Shown here: in pieces, positions 40,148 through 50,500 of the stretch
Position numbering within the stretch: position 1 is the stretch's first letter
How the letters are laid out: each line of letters starts with the position of its first letter
DNA from: Streptomyces sp. HUAS CB01
GTDB taxonomy: Bacteria > Actinomycetota > Actinomycetes > Streptomycetales > Streptomycetaceae
Assembly (NCBI RefSeq): GCF_030406905.1
Contig: NZ_CP129137.1
Span: 7,471,501-7,535,500, forward strand
Direction of reading: 5' to 3'
DNA: 64,000 nt
Made by a program: the position numbers and the translations under genes
The notes under the pieces: generated by a model
Told to the model about the DNA's origin: nothing
Seen by the model: only the letters and a program-made list of their open reading frames with translations
The model's database searches: none

Positions 40148-41227
40148 GTGAGACATGAAGAAGACGCCGGTGGCGACCCGGTCGGGCGAGGGCACCGGCC
40201 GCGCCGGCCGGTCCTGCACGACCCGGTCCTGCACGACCCGGTCCCGCACGACCCGGACCCGGACCGCCGGGGCAGGAGCAGCGGCGGGGCTCCGGGAGGC
40301 GGCCCGGGGCCGGACGCGCCTTCGCCCGCCGTGCACGCCGATCTGAACCTGCTGCGCACGTTCCTCGCCGTGTACCGGTCCGGCTCGTTCACCGCCGCCG
40401 CCCCGCTGCTGGGTCTGTCGCAGCCCACCGTGACGACACAGATGCGCGCGCTGGAACGGCAGTCCGGACGCGAGCTGTTCGTACGGCTGCCCCGAGGTGT
40501 CGCGCCGACCCCGGTGGCCGACGAACTCGCCGCCCGCATCGCCGCGCCCCTGGACGCGCTCGCCGCCGCGACCGGGACGGGTGCCTCCGAAGGCACACCC
40601 GCCGAGCCGGTCCATCTCGCGGGCCCGGCCGAACTGCTGTGCAGTCGCGTGCTGCCCGCCCTGGCGCCGCTCGTCGCCGAAGGCGTACGGCTGCGCGTGA
40701 CCATGGGCCTCACCGACGCGCTCCTCGACGAACTGCGTGCCGGCCGCCACGACCTCGTCATCGCCACCACCCGGCCGCGCGGCCGGACCCTCTCCGCCGT
40801 GCCGCTGATGGACGAGGAGTTCGTCCTCGTCGCCGCTCCCGTGTGGGCGGAGCGGATAGGGGGCGGCGTGACCCGCGAGGGGCCGTCGGCCCTGCACCGT
40901 GTCCCGCTGATCACGTACGCCGAGGACCTGCCCATCACCCGGCGGTACTGGCGCCATGCCTTCGGTACCCGCCTCTCCTGCCACGCGGCCGTCACCGCCC
41001 CCGACCTCCGGGGCGTGGTCGCCGCCGTCACGGCCGGTGCGGGCTTCGCGGTGCTGCCGCGCTACCTCTGCCTCGACGAACTCGCCTCCGGGGCCCTCGT
41101 CCTCCTGCACGACCTCGACGAACCGCCCATCAACACCTGCTACCTGGCAGAGCGTCCCGGCGTCCCGGACAACCCCCGGGTGGCGCCGGTCCGCGACCGA
41201 CTCGTCGAGGCGGCCCGCACCTGGTGA
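40148..41227 (+). CDS. LysR family transcriptional regulator
   Basis: The helix-turn-helix starts at HADLNLLRTFLAVYRSGSFTAAAPLLGLSQPTVTTQMRALERQSGRELFVRLPRG. The substrate-binding domain follows to the end (PLMDEEFVLVAAPVWAERIGG, GFAVLPRYLCLDELASG). GTG 40148 is used here (359 residues) because TAGGGT at 40135-40140 would give a leaderless start. This adds about 61 low-complexity residues with repeats of V-L-H-D-P. GTG 40331 gives a conventional 298-residue LysR protein and is a strong alternative. It probably regulates the divergent DJ-1 gene. Confidence 0.87.
   Translation: MRHEEDAGGDPVGRGHRPRRPVLHDPVLHDPVPHDPDPDRRGRSSGGAPGGGPGPDAPSPAVHADLNLLRTFLAVYRSGSFTAAAPLLGLSQPTVTTQMRALERQSGRELFVRLPRGVAPTPVADELAARIAAPLDALAAATGTGASEGTPAEPVHLAGPAELLCSRVLPALAPLVAEGVRLRVTMGLTDALLDELRAGRHDLVIATTRPRGRTLSAVPLMDEEFVLVAAPVWAERIGGGVTREGPSALHRVPLITYAEDLPITRRYWRHAFGTRLSCHAAVTAPDLRGVVAAVTAGAGFAVLPRYLCLDELASGALVLLHDLDEPPINTCYLAERPGVPDNPRVAPVRDRLVEAARTW
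40212..40263 (+). repeat. 15-bp tandem repeat in or before the LysR gene
   Basis: CTGCACGACCCGGTC twice, then CCGCACGACCCGGAC. If translated in the LysR frame it gives L/P-H-D-P-V/D repeats. Confidence 0.7.
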
Positions 41228-41312
41228 ACGCGGACGGCGCCCGGTGGACGCCGCCCGGGCAGGCTGACGGCAGCGGTCAGCTCCGGCCCTGCGGAATCGC
41301 GGTGCGTCCGCC

Positions 41313-44282
41313 TCAGGAGGGCCGGTCCCGGTGCCCGTTCGCCGTCCGCCGCCGTTCACGGTCGTGCTGCCGGACGACGTCCGCCGTCCACGGGCACATC
41401 ACCAGCCGGTCGATCATCGCGGCATCGAACCAGCGGAACATGACGCCCTCGGTGATCGGCAGCGCGTCCGCGTCGCCGTTCCACCGACCCAGGAACACCT
41501 GGATCTCGCCCTGGGTGACACCGTCGGGACCGGTGCCGGGGACGACGGTGTAACGCCGGAGGCCGGGCAGCGTCAGGCCCGCCTCCTCGCGCAGTTCCCG
41601 GCCGATGGCCTCCTCCAGGGACTCCTCGCCCTCCGGCCTCCCACCGATCAGGCTCCAGGTGCCGGGATGACAGATGCCCGGAACGTTGTCCCGGAGATGC
41701 AGCAGGTACCGGCCCGCGTCGTTCACGAGCAGTACGGCCGTTCCGGTGCGGCGCGGGGGCCGTTGCGACCCGAGCCCGCCGTACGGGACGGCCCCGTCCA
41801 CCGACACGGCGCCGCCTGCCGGCACGGCGTCGCCCGGCGACTGGGTCCCGACGGCCGGCGCACTCCCGTCCGCGGGCGCCCTCCCGACCGTCGGCACGGT
41901 CCCGTCCACCGGCACGGCGTCGCCCGGCGGCAACGGCCGGTGCGGTTGCGGGGCGTGCGCTGCCGACACCTCGGCCCCGGTCGCAGGCTCGGCCGCGCCC
42001 CCGGACCCGGCGCGTGGACCCGGCACCCCGGGCGCCGCGCCCTGCGGAGTCCGAACACCGGCCGACGGCAGGTGTGTTGCCGGGTGTCCGGCTTCCGGTT
42101 CCTGGGCCGCGTGGATCCCGGCCGGCGTTTCGTCGGGTGCCGGATCTCCCGGTGCCCCGCCGGGTGAAGCCCGAACCCCGGCCGGCGGCTCCTGGAGCGC
42201 CGTGTGGCGCCCGAGGCCCGGTTCCCGGTCCGCCCGGGCCCCGCCCGGCCGTTCCCGCGACTCCGCGCCTCCGGGCGCACGGTCCCGCTCCGGCGGGACC
42301 CCGGTCGCGGCCGCCTCCGGGAGCGGACCCTCGCGCCGCCCCGCCCTCGGTGCGTACTGCGCCGCCTGCGTACGGAACATCGACGCGTAGCGCCCGCCGG
42401 TCGCCATCAGCTCGTCGTGGGTGCCGTGCTCCACCAGCCGCCCCTGGTGCAGCACATGGATGGTGTCGGCGTGGCGCACCCCGGACATCCGGTGGGTGAC
42501 GAGCACGATCGCCCGCCGTGGGCCGGCCAGTTGACGGATACGGTCGAAGGCGGCGATCTCCGCCTCGGGGTCCAGCGCGGACGTGGGCTCGTCGACGATC
42601 AGCAGGCTGTCCGCCGCGCAGGTGCCGGTACGGAAGTGCGTACGGGCGAGACCGATCTTCTGCCACTCCCCGCCCGAGATCTCGGACGCTCCCCGGAACA
42701 TCCGGGCCAGCAGTGTGTGCAGCCCGTGCGGAAGCCGTGCCACCAGCGCCGCGGCGCCCGCGAAGCCCACCGCCCCGGCCAAGTCCCCTTCGGAGGCGTC
42801 CCGTCGGGGCCTGCCGATGCGGATGTTCATGCCCGCGGTCATCGGCCAGCGCTCGAAGTCCTGGGTGAGCAGGGCGACCCGGTCGAAGACCTGGGCGCGG
42901 TCGAGCCGGGTCACGTCGACGTCCGCCCAGCGCACGGTGCCGCTGCCGGGCAGCAGCAGACCGGCCAGCACCTTGATCAGGGTGCTCTTCCCCGAGCCGT
43001 TCTCCCCGACGACAGCCGTGACCGACCCCATCGGGATCGTCAGCGACACCCCGCTCAGGGCCGGTGCGTCCCGGTCGGGATAGCGGTACGTGACGTCCTC
43101 CGCGCGGATCTCGCCCACCCGCCCGGGCACGTCCGCACCGCCCTCGGGGATGGTGTACGCGGCGGCCTCCGCCAGAAAGCGGTCGTGGTCGTTGACGTAC
43201 AGGGCCTCCTCGTGGAGCTGGTTGACGTTCATGACCAGCGCACCGAGGTTCGCCGAGCCGGAACGGACGGCGATCACGGCGGTGCCGGCCACCGCCAGTT
43301 CCATGTGCCCGGCCACGATCAGCCAGCCCATGAACGTGTACGTCCCCACCATGGCGAGCCCGGACATGCCCGCCGCCACCAGTTCGGTGAACGCCTTGTC
43401 GGTCGCCAGCCGCTTCTGCTCCCGTTCGGCGCTCTCCGCCATGTCCCGGTAGCGGTCCAGCAGGAAGCCGCCGACCCCGTGGACCCGGACCTCCTGCGCG
43501 GCGGTCCGCGAGGTGAGCAGGCTGCCGAGCAGACGACCCGCCCGCATGTGCTCCACCCACACCATCACCGACACGTACCGCTCCTGGGCCACCCGCATGG
43601 CGCCCCAGCCGCGCGGGGCCGCGATCAGCAGGAGCATCGGCAGCAGCGCGGGGTGCAGAACCGTCAGTACCCCGCCCGCGGCGATCAGCGAGATGGTTCC
43701 GTTCACGGCGGCGACGCAGGCGCCGATCATCCGGCGGGCCGAGGCCGCGCCGTACTGGGCAACATCGATGAGGCGGCGGAACTCGGGGTCCTCGATCGCC
43801 TCCAGTTCCACCGCCGCTGCCGCCGCCAGGTACTCCGTCGTCGCCAACCGCTCCACCAGCGGCTCCAGCCGGCCGGCCCGTGACGTGGACCAGCACGCGA
43901 GCCCCGCGTTCACCACACCGACGACGCCCACGGTGACCAGCGCGGGCAGTGCCGCGTACAGCCGGTCGACCGGCGCGCCGCCGCTCAGCAGGGCGTGCAT
44001 CACCGCGTTCACCGCCAGCAGTCCCACGGCGGCGGCGATGCCCTGCCCGATCTCGCTGACCGCGACCGCGACCAGCGCCGGTCGGTCCGCGCGCCAGGCC
44101 CGGCGCAGCGTTCCGCCGACCAGCCGCGGCATCGCCCGCACCGCGGACAGCGTCGACAGCTCCAGCCGCGCCCGTTCGTGCTCCGCCCAGCCCGTGTCGT
44201 ACCGCAGCGGCCCGCCGAACAGCTCCCGCTCGCTCGCGGAAACCGCGGCCCCGGCCGCCCTCACCCGTCCGAACACCCTCAT
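41313..44282 (-). CDS. ABC transporter (membrane + ATPase) fused to a NUDIX hydrolase
   Basis: 989 residues from ATG 44282 (GGGAGGGGGC upstream on the minus strand). The exporter-type membrane domain is at about 40-345. The ATPase at about 375-610 has Walker A VVGENGSGKSTLIK, signature SGGEWQKIGLART and Walker B LLIVDEPTSALD, with H-loop VTHRMSG. A disordered linker of about 210 residues follows, rich in P, G, A and E with near-repeats such as PGDAVPVDG and PGDAVPAGG. The C-terminal NUDIX domain (about 830-985) contains the full box G-x5-E-x7-RELREEAGL. There is no stop codon between the parts. The substrate is unknown. Confidence 0.9.
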   Translation of the reverse strand: MRVFGRVRAAGAAVSASERELFGGPLRYDTGWAEHERARLELSTLSAVRAMPRLVGGTLRRAWRADRPALVAVAVSEIGQGIAAAVGLLAVNAVMHALLSGGAPVDRLYAALPALVTVGVVGVVNAGLACWSTSRAGRLEPLVERLATTEYLAAAAAVELEAIEDPEFRRLIDVAQYGAASARRMIGACVAAVNGTISLIAAGGVLTVLHPALLPMLLLIAAPRGWGAMRVAQERYVSVMVWVEHMRAGRLLGSLLTSRTAAQEVRVHGVGGFLLDRYRDMAESAEREQKRLATDKAFTELVAAGMSGLAMVGTYTFMGWLIVAGHMELAVAGTAVIAVRSGSANLGALVMNVNQLHEEALYVNDHDRFLAEAAAYTIPEGGADVPGRVGEIRAEDVTYRYPDRDAPALSGVSLTIPMGSVTAVVGENGSGKSTLIKVLAGLLLPGSGTVRWADVDVTRLDRAQVFDRVALLTQDFERWPMTAGMNIRIGRPRRDASEGDLAGAVGFAGAAALVARLPHGLHTLLARMFRGASEISGGEWQKIGLARTHFRTGTCAADSLLIVDEPTSALDPEAEIAAFDRIRQLAGPRRAIVLVTHRMSGVRHADTIHVLHQGRLVEHGTHDELMATGGRYASMFRTQAAQYAPRAGRREGPLPEAAATGVPPERDRAPGGAESRERPGGARADREPGLGRHTALQEPPAGVRASPGGAPGDPAPDETPAGIHAAQEPEAGHPATHLPSAGVRTPQGAAPGVPGPRAGSGGAAEPATGAEVSAAHAPQPHRPLPPGDAVPVDGTVPTVGRAPADGSAPAVGTQSPGDAVPAGGAVSVDGAVPYGGLGSQRPPRRTGTAVLLVNDAGRYLLHLRDNVPGICHPGTWSLIGGRPEGEESLEEAIGRELREEAGLTLPGLRRYTVVPGTGPDGVTQGEIQVFLGRWNGDADALPITEGVMFRWFDAAMIDRLVMCPWTADVVRQHDRERRRTANGHRDRPS

Positions 44283-44420
44283 GGCGCCCCCTCCCGTGAG
44301 GCCATGGATACCCCGCTTGAACGGCGCCGCGCCGGGCCGCGTATAGACGGTGGGGCCCAGGCCGCTTCCTGGGCCCCGCACACCTGGTGACACCGTGTCG
44401 GTACGAACTTGGGGCCGCGG

Positions 44421-45818
44421 ATGAGGCACGCACGACGAAACCTTCAGCGGATCGCCCGGCTGGCGGCGGTCGGCGGGCTGGTCTGCGGCTCGCTGATGGT
44501 CTCCGACGCCATGGCCGGGGAGACGAGAGCGCCGGGGACGGCCGCCGCCCCCACCACGCGCGCCGCGGACCCCGGTGGGGGAGTGGTCGGACGGCTCGGC
44601 ACGTCCCGGACCGCCGGGAGCTGGATCGGGGACGACGGCCGCCCGGTGGTCGCCGTGACCGACCAGGGCGCCGCGGCCGAGGTGCGCCGTGCCGGTGCGA
44701 ACCCCAAGGTCGTGCGCCACAGCATGGACGACCTCCGCTCGGCCACCGAGACCCTGAGCGGCGCACCCCGGGTGTCGGGCACCGCATGGGCGGTGAACTA
44801 CCGCACCAACGAGGTCGTGGTGCGTGCCGACCGCACCGTCTCCGCCTCCGACTGGTCGCGGCTCACGGAACTCGCCGAGGACATCGGCGGCTTCGTCCGT
44901 ATGGAACGGAACCCCGGCACCTTCACCACCCGGCTGAACGGCGCCTCGCCGATGTTCGGCGGGAACAGCCGCTGCTCCGCCGGCTTCAACGTCACCGACG
45001 GGCAGCAGTCGTTCATCCTCACGGCCGGGCACTGCGGGCCCGTGGGCACCACCTGGTTCGGCGACCGCGGCCGGAACGACCGGCTCGGCAGCACGGTCGC
45101 CGGCAGCTTCCCGGGGGCCGACTTCTCCCTGGTGCGGTACGACGACGGCGCCGCACCCGACCCGGCAGGCGCCGACATCGTGGCCATCGGAGAGGACCGG
45201 GGCGTACGGATCACCGGGGCCGCCGACCCCGCCGTCGGCCAGGAGGTCTTCCGCAGCGGCAGCACCACCGGGCTGCGCTCGGGTCAGGTGACCGCGCTCA
45301 ACGCGACCGTCAACTATCCGGAGGGCACGGTCGGCGGGCTGATCGAGACGACCGTCTGCGCCGAATCCGGGGACAGCGGCGGCCCGTTGTTCGCCCAGGG
45401 CATCGCGCTCGGCGTCACCTCCGGTGGCACCGGCGACTGCGACAGCGGCGGCACGACGTACTTCCAGCCGGTCACCAGCGCCATGGCGTCGCTCGGGGTG
45501 GCACTCAGCGGCCAGGCTCCCGGAGCGCAGGGCGGCACGGGCGCGCAGCCCGCGGCGCCGGCCGACCCGTCGGCACCCGCCACCGACGGCCCCGCACCGG
45601 GTGCGGGAGCCGGAGGCGGTGCCGCGCCGCCGTGGGGCGGTACGTCGGGGCCGGGAATCGTCACCGACATCGCCGCCGAACTCGGCCCTCTCGGCGCCGT
45701 CGCCCCCGGCATCGGCGTCATCGGGGCGAGCCTCGTCCTGCTGGTCGTGAGCCGCTGGATCCAGACGGCCCAGGGCCGCAGGAACTACCGGGAGTACTAC
45801 TCGCAGACCTGGGCCTGA
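44421..45818 (+). CDS. Secreted S1-family (streptogrisin-like) serine protease with C-terminal membrane anchor
   Basis: 465 residues from ATG 44421; a TTG at 44409 is possible. The signal peptide ends near residue 35 (SLMVSDAMAGE). A propeptide-like segment runs to about 165. The chymotrypsin-fold protease follows (about 170-365): His in FILTAGHCGPVG near 203, Asp in GADFSLVRYDD near 234, Ser in CAESGDSGGPLF near 318, Cys pairs present. A Pro/Ala/Gly stalk leads to a final membrane helix (about 428-450, PGIGVIGASLVLLVVSRWI) and a short cytoplasmic tail. Most relatives are fully secreted; this one is anchored. Confidence 0.9.
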   Translation: MRHARRNLQRIARLAAVGGLVCGSLMVSDAMAGETRAPGTAAAPTTRAADPGGGVVGRLGTSRTAGSWIGDDGRPVVAVTDQGAAAEVRRAGANPKVVRHSMDDLRSATETLSGAPRVSGTAWAVNYRTNEVVVRADRTVSASDWSRLTELAEDIGGFVRMERNPGTFTTRLNGASPMFGGNSRCSAGFNVTDGQQSFILTAGHCGPVGTTWFGDRGRNDRLGSTVAGSFPGADFSLVRYDDGAAPDPAGADIVAIGEDRGVRITGAADPAVGQEVFRSGSTTGLRSGQVTALNATVNYPEGTVGGLIETTVCAESGDSGGPLFAQGIALGVTSGGTGDCDSGGTTYFQPVTSAMASLGVALSGQAPGAQGGTGAQPAAPADPSAPATDGPAPGAGAGGGAAPPWGGTSGPGIVTDIAAELGPLGAVAPGIGVIGASLVLLVVSRWIQTAQGRRNYREYYSQTWA

Positions 45819-45918
45819 CCCCGCCGTCCACCCCACCTCCCTTGACGCGACGATGTGACGGGCATCACCTGCCGTGCGCGCTTCTTCGGCAGTGGCGCCG
45901 GGAGGTACGTTCCCCGTC

Positions 45919-47319
45919 ATGACGGACGATCTTGCGTACGCGGGTGTCGCCGGACAGGCCGCGGCCGTGCGCTCCGGTGAGGTGTCGGCACGGGAGCTCA
46001 CCCGACTGCTGCTCGACCGCATCGAACGGTACGACGGCGCCCTCAACGCCTTCACCGCCGTCATGGTGGAGGAGGCGCTGGCGGAGGCGGGCCGCAGGGA
46101 CGCCGCCGCCCCGGACGAGCGCGGCCCACTGCACGGCGTACCGGTGGCGATCAAGGAGGAGAACGACGTCGAAGGCCGTGTGACGACCTTCGGTACCGCC
46201 GCCAACACCCGTCCCGCGCCGGCGGATTCCGAGGTCGTGCGCCGACTGCGCGCCGCGGGCGCGGTGATCATCGGCAAGACGAACATGCCCGAGTTCGGCC
46301 TGTTCCCGTTCACCGAGTCGTCGGCGCACGGCAGTACCCGCAACCCCTGGGCCCCGGACCGCTCCCCCGGCGGCTCCAGCGGCGGATCGGCCGCCGCGGT
46401 CGCGGCCGGACTGGTCCCGACCGCCATCGGTGGCGACGGCGGCGGCTCCATCCGGATCCCGGCGGCATGCTGCGGCCTGTTCGGTCTGAAGCCCACGCGC
46501 GGGCGGGTGAGCACCGCGCCGCAGCCGCACCTGTGGTGGGGGCTCGGCGTACTCGGTCCGCTGACACGCTCGGTGCTGGACTCCGCCGTCGTCCACGACG
46601 CGATCCGCGGCTCCCTGCCCGGGGACATGTTCCGCGCCGGCGAACCGGCCGGCCCCTTCGCGGCCGCCGCGACCGCCGAATCGCCCCGGCTGCGGATCGG
46701 CTGGTCCACCCGGCCCGTCGCGCGAGGAGTACGCCCCGCGCCGGAGGTCGTCGAGGCCGTGACGGCGACGGCGGGCGTGCTGGCCGAACTGGGCCACCAC
46801 GTCGAGGAGATCGATCCTCGCTACCCGGACCCCACCGCCGCGTTCGTGCCGCAGTTCTTCGCCGGGCTGCGCACCGAGGCGTTCGCGATGGACGACTACG
46901 CCCGGCTGGAGCGCCGCACCCGCGAGACCGTCCGCCTCGGCGCCTGGGTCCGGCCCGGTGTCACACGCTGGGCCATCCGCCAGGGGGAGAGGACGGCGGT
47001 CAGGGCGAACCGCGTGTTCGACCGGGTCGACGTGCTGCTCACCCCGACGATCGCCGGACTCCCGCCCGGGGAAGGCAGGTTGACGGGTACCGGCACGGTG
47101 CGGGCGGCCCTGAGGTCCATGCCGATGATCGCGTACTGCGCGCTGTGGAACGTCACCGGGAACCCGGCGGCCTCGGTTCCCGCCGGGTTCACCGCCGGCG
47201 GCCTGCCCCTCGCCGTCCAGCTCGTCGGCCGCCGCGACGACGAGACCACCCTGCTGTCCCTGGCCGCCGAGCTGGAGAAGGCCCGCCCCTGGGCAGCTCG
47301 CAGGCCGCTGCCGGCCTGA
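45919..47319 (+). CDS. Amidase (amidase signature family)
   Basis: 466 residues. Catalytic triad of the family: Lys in GVPVAIKEENDV near residue 79, cis-Ser in SPGGSSGGSAAAVAAGLVP near 154, nucleophile Ser in GGDGGGSIRIPAACCGLFGLKPTRG near 178. The C-terminal NVTGNPAASVPAGFT and GLPLAVQLVGRRDDETTLL blocks are typical. It hydrolyses an unidentified amide. TACGTT (45906-45911) lies seven bases before the ATG, suggesting a leaderless transcript. Confidence 0.93.
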   Translation: MTDDLAYAGVAGQAAAVRSGEVSARELTRLLLDRIERYDGALNAFTAVMVEEALAEAGRRDAAAPDERGPLHGVPVAIKEENDVEGRVTTFGTAANTRPAPADSEVVRRLRAAGAVIIGKTNMPEFGLFPFTESSAHGSTRNPWAPDRSPGGSSGGSAAAVAAGLVPTAIGGDGGGSIRIPAACCGLFGLKPTRGRVSTAPQPHLWWGLGVLGPLTRSVLDSAVVHDAIRGSLPGDMFRAGEPAGPFAAAATAESPRLRIGWSTRPVARGVRPAPEVVEAVTATAGVLAELGHHVEEIDPRYPDPTAAFVPQFFAGLRTEAFAMDDYARLERRTRETVRLGAWVRPGVTRWAIRQGERTAVRANRVFDRVDVLLTPTIAGLPPGEGRLTGTGTVRAALRSMPMIAYCALWNVTGNPAASVPAGFTAGGLPLAVQLVGRRDDETTLLSLAAELEKARPWAARRPLPA

Positions 47320-47520
47320 TCCGCCGGCACCGTTCCGCGTCGGTGTTGTTCGGCGTCGGCACCGTCGCCGCCGGGTGCCGTGCCGTGCCGCGTCGGTCCG
47401 TTCGGCGCCTGTGCCGATCCTTGCCGGGACCGCTCGCCGGCGACGAACGGGGACGGGCGGGTCGGCCGAGGCGTCCCCGTCCGGCGCGCCGGGCGCTTCG
47501 GAACACGGGAAGCCCACACG

Positions 47521-50500
47521 TCAAGTGACGTTCTGTTCGGCCCAGATGGTCTTGCCGTCCTCCGTGTAGCGCGTGCCCCAGCGTTCGGAGCACTGCGCCA
47601 CGAGCAGCAGCCCCCTGCCGCCCTCGTCGGTCGTACGGGCGTGGCGCAGCCGGGGCGAGGTGCTGCTGCCGTCGGACACCTCGCAGGTCAGGACGTGGTC
47701 GCGGATCAGACGCAGCCGTACCGGCGCCCTCGCGTACCGGATCGCGTTGGTGACGAGCTCACTCGCGATCAGCTCGGTGGCGAACGCGGCTTCGTCGAGC
47801 GCCCACGCGGACAGCTGGCGGGTGACGAGCGAGCGGGCGGTGGAGACCACCGCCGGATCGCTCGGCAGGTCCCAGCAGGCGACCCTGCCGGGCCCCAGGG
47901 CGTGCGTGCGGGCCACCAGCAGGGCCGCGTCCTGCCGCGGATGGGCGGGGACCAGCGCCTCGAGCAGCATGCGGCACGTCTCGCGGACGGATCCCGGGGC
48001 GCGCGCGAGCGCGCCCAGGAGCCGTGCCCGGGCCGCCTCACGGCCGTCACCCGCGGCCACGCCGCCCTCGCCCGCGTTCCCGTCGTCACCGCCCTCACCC
48101 GCGTTCCCGCCCTCGCCCGCGTTCCCGCCCTCGCCCGCGTTCCCGCCGGACCCGTGCGCCGGGCCCGGTGCTTCCGCCTCTGCCGGCAAGGCGTCCGCCC
48201 CGGGCGCGACTCCTTCCGACGGGCGGCCGTCGTCGGCCTGTCCGGCCGTGCCGGTGGGCGAGCCGTCGTGTCCGTCGGCCTGTTCGGCCGTAGCGGTGGC
48301 CGAGACGCCGTGTCCGGGACCGTCGGCGCGGCCCGGCGCCTGCGCGGCCGGGGTCTGCGTGCCGGGAGCGCGTTCTCCCGAGTCGCCGTGGGCCTGTTCG
48401 GTCCGCCTTCGGGTCGATCCGTCCTCTCCGTACCCCTGTTCTCCCGACCGGCCGCGCTCGTCGGCCTGTTCGGCCTGTTCGGCCTGTTGGGCCTGTTCGG
48501 CCTGTTGGGCCTGTTGGGCCTCTTCGGACGCCCCCGCGGCCGGCTCTTCCTCTCCGTGGACCCGTTCCCCCGACGCGCCCGCCCCGGGTGTCCCCTCCGC
48601 GGCCTCGGGCGTCGCGCCACCCCGGGCCTGCAGCAGCCCCGGGGTGTACAGCACGAGCACCGCGTTCTCCGGCAGGTCCACCTCCGTTCCGCGGAACGGG
48701 GGCCCCGGGCGGCCCAGAGGTGCGCCCGCCGGGACGTCGAGGAACCGGACCGTGCCGTCCGGGTGCGCCACGGCCGGGGCCGGATGGCCGGCGCTCGCCA
48801 TGGCGCAGCGCTGTGAGATCGGGTCGTAGATCAGGTACAGGCAGGTGCAGCCGGCCTCCTCGCCCGTGGCCGGGGCTCCGGCCGCCAGGGCGGCCGGTAT
48901 CGCGTGCTCCTCGCTGCCGTCGGACCGCCGCCCGCCGAGGGGGTCCTCCGGGCCGTCGCGCCCGTCGAGGCGGCGCACCAGGTCGTCCATGCGCGCCAGC
49001 AGTTCCTCCGGTTCCAGGTCCAGGTCCGACAACGTGTGCACCGCCGCTCGCAGGCGCCCCATGGCGGCGGCGGTGGCGACGCCCCGGCCGGGGACGCTGC
49101 CGGCCACGAGCGCGACCCGCGCCCCCGACAGCGGGACGACGTCGACCCAGTCGCCGCCCGCGCCCGCGTGCACGTACTCGTGTGCCACCTCCACCCCGTG
49201 GTGGTGGGGGAGTTCCCCGGGCAGCAGACTGCGCTGCACCGCCATGAGCGAATTGCGCTCGCGCAGATATCGGCGCGTGTTGTCCAGGCACACCGCCGTG
49301 CGCCCGGCGAGCTCCGTCGCAAGGGTCAGATCGTCGTCCCGGAACGGTCCCTGCGCGCCCCAGCGGTAGAACGTGGCGAGGCCGAGGACCCGGTCCTGGG
49401 TGACGAGCGGTACGACCATCAGCGAGTGGATCTTGTCCTCGATGATCCGAGAACCGCGCACGGGGTCCTGGAGCACCCAGGCACTGTCGGCTTCCACGGA
49501 ATCGACCAGCCGCGGCCGGAGATCGGTGAGCGCGTCGAGGGACGGGGCGGCGGGCGGAAACGTGCTGATCTCACCGTCGGCGTACACACCCGCCGGCTCC
49601 GCGGGACTGCTCGCGAGGGACGCGGCACGGCGGAGCACGGCCCCGGGGCGCACCGGCCCGGGAAAGAGCTCTTCTCCGGCCAGCACCTCCTCCAGGACCT
49701 CCACCGCCATGCTGTCGGCGAACCGCGGCACCGCCACCTCCGCCAACTCCTGCGCCGTGCGCATGACCTCCAGGCTCGTCCCGATCCGGGCCCCGCCCTC
49801 CGCGAGCAGCATGAGCCGCTCCTGAGCCCGCTGGCGTTCGGTCACGTCGATCGCGGCGTCGGCGACCCCGAGGACCCGGCCGGCGGCGTCCTCCAGCCGG
49901 AAGGAGGAGCTCGAGTAGACGTGCTCGTGGTCGGGGTCCCCGGGCGGCCTGCCGTGCTTCTCCCAGCCGATCACCGGCCGGCCGGTGCGGAGCACCTGCC
50001 CCATCACCCGCTCGGCGAGTTCCGCGCTGAACTCGGGCCACGCCTCCCCGGGCCGCTTTCCCAGGGCCTCCTCGACGGCCAGTCCCTGCATTCCCTCGGC
50101 CGCCGGATTGATACGGATGAGGCGGAGCTCGGTGTCCACGACGAACAGGCCCACCGGGGAGCGGCTGAACAGCGCCTCCAGCAGTGCCTTGTCGAGCTCG
50201 GTCTCGGGCGCCGGTCCCGCCGTTGCGGGACCGAGCAGCACCTCCCAGGCCGTGTTGGGCCCGCCGGCCGCCCGGGGACGGATGCCCACGCGGCAGGCGA
50301 GCAGCCCGCCGTCCCGGTGCCGCAGGAGTGCGGAACCGACGTCGGTGCCGGCCTCGGTGCCGGAGGCCTCGGGAGCGCCGGCGGGGGACGGGCGGGCGCC
50401 GGACGCCGGGGCCGCTCCGTGGGCGGCGGTCTCGTGCGCCCCGGCCAGCAGTTCCACGGCGGGGCGGCCCAGGACCTGGTGCGCCGGGTAGCCGAGCAGC

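Noticed and set aside
41313..46709. A single minus-strand open frame of about 1800 codons covering the ABC-NUDIX gene and beyond
   Set aside because: The part upstream of 44282 is antisense to the protease and amidase genes, has shadow composition, and the ATG at 44282 has a good ribosome site.
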